A stretch of 64,000 bases of DNA, from contig NZ_CAJNBJ010000019.1 in NCBI RefSeq assembly GCF_905220995.1, forward strand, positions 1 to 64,000. The letters are read 5' to 3'. The first letter of the stretch is position 1. The number at the start of each line of letters is the position of its first letter. This DNA is from Nitrospira defluvii (lineage in GTDB: Bacteria; Nitrospirota; Nitrospiria; Nitrospirales; Nitrospiraceae). Made by a program: the position numbers and the translations under genes. This document shows positions 59,351 through 64,000 of the stretch, piece by piece. A model generated the notes under the pieces. It worked only from the letters and a program-made list of their open reading frames with translations. It had not been told where the DNA came from and searched no databases.

Positions 59351-59620
59351 TCACGTTCCCTGTCGATCGTTCGCTAAAAATGCCTGGATCTCCTGGACAC
59401 GCGCATGATTGAGACTGTAGATCGCCTGACTCGCAGTATCCCGTTTCACAATCCATCCTTGCGCCACCAGCGCCTCCAAGGCCTGATCCGCGATGCGCTC
59501 GTCCGGACACGGTTTCGCAATCCACCAATTGATCACGCCCTCCCGGGTGTCTTTCGCCCCCGGATGGCGGACCAGATAGTCGAGAATACTGTGCCTGACC
59601 CCCGCATCCTGCGATTCCAT
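59351..59620 (-). CDS. Small winged-helix-like protein, first gene of the eCIS operon
   Basis: An 89-residue protein: MESQDAGVRHSILDYLVRHP and DERIADQALEALVAQGWIVK look like a winged helix-turn-helix (helix, helix, beta wing IVKRDTASQAIYSL). It lies 25 bases upstream of the sheath gene and directly downstream of the sigma-54 promoter. It might be a local regulator or an assembly factor. No further family recognised. Confidence 0.68.
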   Translation of the reverse strand: MESQDAGVRHSILDYLVRHPGAKDTREGVINWWIAKPCPDERIADQALEALVAQGWIVKRDTASQAIYSLNHARVQEIQAFLANDRQGT

Positions 59621-59670
59621 CCAGCCCGCCCCCCGGAGAGGCTCTGCATCACAATGTTGCCGTGAGGCAA

Positions 59671-59686
59671 AGCAAGAGGAATGCCA
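59671..59686 (-). promoter_or_regulatory. Sigma-54 (-24/-12) promoter of the eCIS operon
   Basis: Read on the minus strand (59686 to 59671): TGGCATTCCTCTTGCT. It matches the TGGCAY-R-N4-TTGCW consensus with GG and GC exactly 10 bases apart (one purine position is T). The predicted start near 59660 is about 40 bases before the first operon gene (59620). A bEBP-type regulator is encoded just upstream on the same strand. Found by eye; no expression data. Confidence 0.75.
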
Positions 59687-59744
59687 TTAGGGAGATACCC
59701 GTTCCGTTGGTTTTACTGAGGGGCTATGACAGGGGCAGGCACTG

Positions 59745-59767
59745 GCGCGGCGTTTCTGCCGCAGCGC
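59745..59767. promoter_or_regulatory. Palindrome upstream of the sigma-54 promoter (possible enhancer site)
   Basis: GCGCGGC (59745-59751) and GCCGCAGCGC (59758-59767) are near-perfect inverted repeats with a 6-base centre. They lie about 60-80 bases upstream of the -24 element, where bEBPs usually bind as dimers. It has no T-run on either strand, so it does not look like a terminator. Assignment is tentative. Confidence 0.35.
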
Positions 59768-59847
59768 ATCGGCGCGGACTCGGCTCAGACTCTGCGCATT
59801 ATCATGACGATGGAAGGTGCGGCACAACGACCGCGGCACTGAGGCGG

Positions 59848-61299
59848 TTAGGCGTGCCCATCGAGTGGGTGAAGAGGCGTCGGATAGTCTCCCGGTGGCC
59901 CCGCCTCATCGCGCTGAAAGGATTCCCGATCGATCCCATACTTCCGGAGCAACCGCTGAAAACTCCGCCGCTCCTTCCCCGCTGCCTTGGCCGCGTGTGT
60001 GACATTTCCGCGGAAGGTCACCAGGGTTTTCACCAGATACGCTCGTTCGACATCCATGGTCGCGGAGGTCTTCACGGCGCGGAGCGATCCGTTGAGCGGT
60101 TGACTCTTGGAACTCTCCACGGAACATTCAATATCCTGAGCCTGGATGACCGCAGCCCCACACAAGACGACGGCTCGCTGGAGGGTGCTTTCCAATTCCC
60201 GCACATTTCCCGGCCAGCTGTACGCCAACAGTTTTTCCATCGCCTGGTCGGACAGTTCGCGGGGTCCCTGTCCGTCGGGGCGTCGAAGGCGCTGCAGAAA
60301 CCGATTGGCCAGCAGCGGAATATCTTCGGGACGTTCGCGCAACGGCGGCACCAGCAGCGAGAGGACGTTGAGCCGGTGGAACAGATCCTCGCGAAATCGC
60401 CGCTCGATCACCGCCTGCCGGAGGTCATGATTGGATGCCGCAATGATCCGCACATTCGCCAACCTGGTGCGCGAACAGCCTAACGGTCGATACTCGCGAT
60501 ACTGCACGAACCGGAGCAATTTCGCCTGCGCAGAGGGATTCAGTGCATCGACCTCATCGAGAAACAATGTCCCGCCTTCAGCCTCAAGCACCAATCCGCC
60601 TTGCTCATGCGCCGCACTCGTGTACGCACCTTTGGCATGACCGAACAATTCATTCTCGAACAACTGATCCGGCAGGGCTGCGCAATTGATCGGAATGAAC
60701 GCACGATCCTTGCGCGGGCTCGAATAATGAATCGCGCGGGCAAACACCTCCTTGCCCGTTCCCGTTTCGCCCTGCAGCAACACAGTCGCATCCACTCCGG
60801 CAAAGAGAGGCACCTTCTCCACCTGAGCCTGAAAGATCGCGCTCTCGCCCAGCAGTGAATCCACCCGCACCGGCCGCGTGAGGTCCGGCTCACGTCTCGT
60901 CACCTGAGACTCCTGTGCCAAAATGCGACGCACGCGCAGCGCCAACTCGCGATGACGTAACGGACTCACGACAAAGTCGCGCAGAATCGGCAGAATTTTT
61001 TCCAGCACTCCATTGTCGTGCCCAGGTTGTTCACCAAGTATCCCCAGGATAGGCACAGTCGGCCAACGCCGGCTCACATCGGTGAGGCATGATTCAAGCG
61101 ATCCAAGCGGGAACGTCTGCTGGAGCAACACAAGGTGCGGGGGCTGTGGCGAAACGAAGGGGGCCTGTGTCGTTCGATCGAGGACAAACTGTTCACCCGG
61201 TAGCCCGCGCTCTAACTGATCAAGGATCTGAGCGTGAGGCACAACGGAAAGACCCGGTTCGTCCGGTGATATCAAGAGGATTCTGATGACTTCCTTCAT
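59848..61299 (-). CDS. Sigma-54-dependent transcriptional activator (bEBP) with pseudo-receiver
   Basis: A 483-residue NtrC-type activator. The N-terminal 130 residues look receiver-like, but the expected phosphoacceptor Asp is missing (PHLVLLQQT), suggesting a pseudo-receiver. The AAA+ domain has Walker A LLQGETGTGKEVFARAIHY, the sigma-54 contact loop KGAYTSAAHEQGG (GAYTSA instead of GAFTGA), Walker B GGTLFLDEVDAL and RFREDLFHRLNVLSLLVPPL. The C-terminal HTH is Fis-like (FRGNVTHAAKAAGKERRSFQ, then RLLRKYGIDRESF). The ATG at 61299 has GAGGTG upstream. It is the probable activator of the eCIS promoter. Confidence 0.9.
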   Translation of the reverse strand: MKEVIRILLISPDEPGLSVVPHAQILDQLERGLPGEQFVLDRTTQAPFVSPQPPHLVLLQQTFPLGSLESCLTDVSRRWPTVPILGILGEQPGHDNGVLEKILPILRDFVVSPLRHRELALRVRRILAQESQVTRREPDLTRPVRVDSLLGESAIFQAQVEKVPLFAGVDATVLLQGETGTGKEVFARAIHYSSPRKDRAFIPINCAALPDQLFENELFGHAKGAYTSAAHEQGGLVLEAEGGTLFLDEVDALNPSAQAKLLRFVQYREYRPLGCSRTRLANVRIIAASNHDLRQAVIERRFREDLFHRLNVLSLLVPPLRERPEDIPLLANRFLQRLRRPDGQGPRELSDQAMEKLLAYSWPGNVRELESTLQRAVVLCGAAVIQAQDIECSVESSKSQPLNGSLRAVKTSATMDVERAYLVKTLVTFRGNVTHAAKAAGKERRSFQRLLRKYGIDRESFQRDEAGPPGDYPTPLHPLDGHA

Positions 61300-61725
61300 C
61301 CGGCTCACCTCTCCACACTGGGAACTTGTGTCTGATCAGTTAAGACACTGTCGGCGAGATCAACGCACCTTTCCGGGCAAATGCACCATTCATACCATCA
61401 CGTACTCATCATCGTTTCGAATCTGCATCCCCTGTGATGCGACAAGACCATGTCCTGTTCCGGAAGTGGATGCGCGCACATCTTCCTTCGGACTGACCGA
61501 CGATCACCTCAACAGATAGAGATTCGAACCGCGAGCTCTGTACATGATCCGATACAGTACGCGAGACAATTGGATACAGTGTACGTGACGTGTATCTTGC
61601 CTGACGGCTCTTATACCATAGAGCCCGGGGCTCGACTACCGCTCATCCTCATAGACCCGTGCCGAGTGAACAGATAGAATGCGCGGCCGAGAACCAGACA
61701 GACCTGTGGCCTTAACCGACTACGT
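61300..61725. other. Intergenic stretch with direct repeats
   Basis: About 425 bases between divergent genes. GATACAGT occurs at 61551-61558 and 61573-61580 (22 bases apart), followed by GTACGTGACGTGTATC. A GAGCCCGGGGCTC palindrome lies near 61620. These could be operators for the phosphatase gene; no match to a known regulator was recognised. Confidence 0.35.
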
Positions 61726-62586
61726 ATGACTACAACTCCTTGGCATTTCCGACAGACCGATCGGATGTTCACGCACCTGTGCTGGGTTGTGCTGGTACTG
61801 ATGACCGGCACGGGATGCGCAAGTCACCGGGATACCCATGAGCTCCTAGACAGTCTGCTCTGGGTGCGGACATCCGCCGAGTATCACGTACTCTCCTCGA
61901 CCACCTACCGCCAGGCCGGTGAGGCGCTGGATCGCGCGTTGCGGGAGCGAACCTGGAGCGCGATGCCGGAGGACACCGGCGACATCGCGAACTGGCCGCC
62001 GGCCGTTATCCTAGACCTGGACGAAACGGTGCTGGACAACAGTGCCTTCGAGGGGTGGCTGGTGACACAGCGCGCCACGTTCAGCCCGTCGGCATGGGAC
62101 GACTGGGTGCGTGAGGCCGATGCGCCAGCCGTCCCGGGCGCGCTGGACTTCATCGCGCAGGCCCACAGCAAGGGCGTCGCGATCCTGTTCATCACCAATC
62201 GGCATGCCGGCCAGGAGTCCTCAACCAGACTCAACCTCGAGAAACTCGGTGTCCCTCTTCCCAATGACTTCGACACGGTACTGTCGGAAGGCGAGCCACC
62301 GTTCAACTGGCCGGCGGACAAGTCGAGCCGAAGACAGTACCTCGCGAACCGATTTCGCATCCTGCTGCTGATCGGGGATGATCTGGGAGATTTTGTCTCT
62401 GGCGCAGGTGACACTCCTGAACAACGCGTCCGTCTGGCCCGCGAGCACAGCGAACGCTGGGGCACTACGTGGTTTCTCCTTCCCAATCCGATGTACGGGT
62501 CCTGGGAACGCGCGCTTGTCTCACCGTCTCTATCCGACGACGACCGCCTGAAGGCCAAACGCGCAAGGGCCGGAGCGCGCCGTTGA
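61726..62586 (+). CDS. HAD-superfamily acid phosphatase-like lipoprotein
   Basis: A 286-residue protein with a lipoprotein-type signal (CWVVLVLMTGTGCASHRD, Cys near residue 31) and a class B/C acid phosphatase domain. The HAD motif DLDETVLDNSAFEGWLV near residue 97 holds the catalytic Asp pair; ILFITNRHAGQESSTRLNLE is motif 2, and LLLIGDDLGDFVSGA motif 3. It should release phosphate from nucleotides or other esters in the periplasm. The start is ambiguous: an ATG at 61765 is also possible and would begin closer to the hydrophobic core. Confidence 0.82.
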   Translation: MTTTPWHFRQTDRMFTHLCWVVLVLMTGTGCASHRDTHELLDSLLWVRTSAEYHVLSSTTYRQAGEALDRALRERTWSAMPEDTGDIANWPPAVILDLDETVLDNSAFEGWLVTQRATFSPSAWDDWVREADAPAVPGALDFIAQAHSKGVAILFITNRHAGQESSTRLNLEKLGVPLPNDFDTVLSEGEPPFNWPADKSSRRQYLANRFRILLLIGDDLGDFVSGAGDTPEQRVRLAREHSERWGTTWFLLPNPMYGSWERALVSPSLSDDDRLKAKRARAGARR

Positions 62587-62783
62587 TGCGGGAGAAGACA
62601 CCTCACTGACGATTCACCGCCCGACGGGAATCTTCCCAACCGTTCCCCGCCCGTAACACGAATTGACAGGCTGTCACACCTGGCGTACCCTTCTCTTCAC
62701 TTCACCATCCATGAAGATGGTGCTCGCCTATGCGACAGGCGACATCACAGGTTCCACAACCATACCGCAAGGAGAGGCATTCC

Positions 62784-63416
62784 ATGCTCACCAGACTATT
62801 GGTCACTCTCGTCGTGAGTGCCGCGACACTGTTCCCCCTAAGCCCAGCCCTCGCAACGGAACGTGTGAATGTCGAATACTCTGCCGACCAGATCATTGAA
62901 TCCGAAGAGGGCGCGATGAGAACCCGCATCTACTCTACCCCCACGAAGGAGCGCCGGGAGATGACCCAGGGTGGTGCGTCCATGTTCACCATCATTCGCC
63001 ACGACAAGAACCTGAACTGGACGCTCATGCCGGAAGAGAAGATGTACATGGAGGCCTCCGGAAATCCCGCATCGAGTGGGACCTCCGACCTCTCCAATTA
63101 CCAGGTTGAGCAGACGGCACTGGGAGAGGAGTCGCTGAATGGAGTCGTGATGCACAAGAGCAAGATCATCATGACCGGCAAGGACGGGACCAAAATGGGT
63201 GGCTTCATGTGGACCACGAAGGAAGGCATTCTTGCCAAAATCGACGCGATCGCCATTGAGAAGGGGCAGAAGTCCCGTTTCAAGATGGAGCAGACCAATA
63301 TCCAGATCGGGAAACAACCGGCCGAGTTGTTCGAAATCCCCAAAGGCTTCGAGAAGTTGGACATGAGCGGCATGGGCATGGGGATGGACATGCTCAAAGG
63401 CATGATGGGTCGTTGA
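62784..63416 (+). CDS. Exported DUF4412-like protein
   Basis: A 210-residue protein with a signal peptide (MLTRLLVTLVVSAATLFPLS, cleaved near ALA) and a beta-rich body. VEYSADQIIESEEGAMRTRI, MFTIIRHDKNLNWTLMPEEK and YSTPTKERREM fit the DUF4412 family (LolA/LppX-like fold). The tail is Met/Gly-rich (MSGMGMGMDMLKGMMGR). AAGGAG lies upstream. It precedes the next gene by 7 bases and is probably co-transcribed with it. Confidence 0.78.
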   Translation: MLTRLLVTLVVSAATLFPLSPALATERVNVEYSADQIIESEEGAMRTRIYSTPTKERREMTQGGASMFTIIRHDKNLNWTLMPEEKMYMEASGNPASSGTSDLSNYQVEQTALGEESLNGVVMHKSKIIMTGKDGTKMGGFMWTTKEGILAKIDAIAIEKGQKSRFKMEQTNIQIGKQPAELFEIPKGFEKLDMSGMGMGMDMLKGMMGR

Positions 63417-63423
63417 GGAGGCC

Positions 63424-64000
63424 GTGGTGACGCGACTGCATGCCCTCAATCTCGTGCTCGCCGGCAGCCTTGGACTGTGGAGCGCGCCGGCCTGGGCGGA
63501 TTCCCTCTGTGCCGACAAGGCTCTGCAAGTCGCGGCGGACGCGCAACTGAAGAAAGCGGAAGAATTGGAACGGGCCAGGAAACCACGCGAGGCCTTCGCA
63601 GCCGCCGCCAAGGCCGACAGTGAATGCGTGAGCGACTACCCACGCCGCGAAGCCCTGACATTACGAACCGCCAAGGCCGTCGGGATGGAGGAAGAACGAC
63701 GGGGCAACCTGAAGGACGCGTTCGACTGGTACCTTCGCGCGCACAGCCCCGCCGAGGCGGGTCGCATGCAACGCAAGCTGGTTGAACAACACCCGGACGA
63801 CATCAACACGGTGAGCCACGCCATCGACTACTTTGCGCACGAAAACGACCAGGCCCAGGAATCCGCGATGCGAGCCCATGCCCTCAAGAACCTCGACAAG
63901 GCGCTGGCGGAAGAGGAGAAACGGTTTGCCTCGATCGGCCGGAATTCTCTTCAGGAGCTGGGGCGCGCACGAGACTGGGCGTACTATGCCAAAGCCGGCG
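63424..64000 (+). CDS. Exported helical-repeat protein, partial (runs off the window)
   Basis: The frame from GTG at 63424 (GAGGAGG just upstream) stays open to the window edge, about 192 codons. It begins MVTRLHALNLVLAGSLGLWS with a signal peptide cut near AWA, then long helical Ala/Lys/Glu-rich segments (LQVAADAQLKKAEELERARK, REALTLRTAKAVGMEEERRG) that look TPR-like. Two Cys (SLCADK, SECVSD) may form a disulfide. C-terminus unknown. Confidence 0.7.
   Translation, partial: MVTRLHALNLVLAGSLGLWSAPAWADSLCADKALQVAADAQLKKAEELERARKPREAFAAAAKADSECVSDYPRREALTLRTAKAVGMEEERRGNLKDAFDWYLRAHSPAEAGRMQRKLVEQHPDDINTVSHAIDYFAHENDQAQESAMRAHALKNLDKALAEEEKRFASIGRNSLQELGRARDWAYYAKAG

Noticed and set aside
26330-59620. 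Contractile tail of an ordinary prophage
   Set aside because: No capsid, portal, terminase, integrase or lysis genes are seen; AAA+ ATPase, DUF4255 and DUF4157 proteins point to an eCIS.
1-64000. tRNA or rRNA genes
   Set aside because: No cloverleaf-like or rRNA-like stretch was noticed in the intergenic regions on either strand; the reading was by eye, so a weak tRNA could be missed.

Overview
The window looks like a chromosomal segment of a high-GC Gram-negative bacterium. Lipoprotein signals, periplasmic proteins, a PEP-CTERM-like sorting tail, sigma-54 control and the style of the dispersed intergenic repeats fit Nitrospira (Nitrospirota) best. That assignment is an inference from gene content and remembered resemblance; there is no rRNA or other marker gene here.

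Region 1 (1-26 kb) is mixed housekeeping and accessory DNA. It opens with the end of an IS3-type insertion sequence. Then come a dicarboxylate/amino-acid symporter, a DUF2959-type lipoprotein, a PEP-CTERM-like exported protein, a PAP2 phosphatase and an SGNH hydrolase. A methyltransferase / AhpD-like / beta-propeller operon (7.7-10.1 kb) lies divergent from an AraC regulator, with candidate operator repeats between them. A run of small plus-strand genes follows: DUF393 thiol oxidoreductase, YdjM-like membrane protein, persulfide dioxygenase, PhnB-like protein, lipoprotein and ABM-like protein. Next are a Nudix hydrolase, an exported archetypal Cam-type gamma carbonic anhydrase, and threonine ammonia-lyase (ilvA) preceded by what reads as a leader-peptide transcription attenuator. 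A PAS histidine kinase, a periplasmic rhodanese, a DUF1353-type protein and a small-protein/radical-SAM pair complete this part.

Region 2 (26.3-61.3 kb, all on the minus strand) is a large extracellular contractile injection system (eCIS, Afp/PVC-like). In transcription order it holds: a bEBP-type regulator; a sigma-54 -24/-12 promoter; a small winged-helix-like protein; sheath; tube; a CxxC baseplate-associated protein; a disordered protein; DUF4255 cap; AAA+ ATPase; a small conserved protein; four cargo-like proteins; CIS tube/hub adaptor; LysM protein; gpD-like hub; OB-fold spike; PAAR-like tip; gp25-like wedge; two J-like baseplate proteins; a gpI/beta-helix protein; a 1105-residue beta-helix protein; a small coiled coil; and two more cargo-like proteins. 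Many neighbours overlap by 1-8 bases (ATGA/GTGA junctions), as expected of a translationally coupled operon. Five cargo-like proteins carry an eCIS-core (DUF4157) header with HExxH and a sixth has a scrambled remnant. Their C-termini differ: L,D-transpeptidase-like, JAMM-like, a second HExxH metallopeptidase, NlpC/P60-like, and a large hydrophobic toxin-like protein.

Region 3 (61.7-64 kb, plus strand) holds an acid-phosphatase-like HAD lipoprotein, a DUF4412-type exported protein and the start of an exported helical-repeat protein cut by the window edge.

The most distinctive signals are the sigma-54-controlled eCIS with its set of cargos, the ilvA attenuator, the small-protein/radical-SAM pair next to the eCIS, the AraC operator repeats, and a dispersed hairpin repeat found three times, twice inside the eCIS locus.
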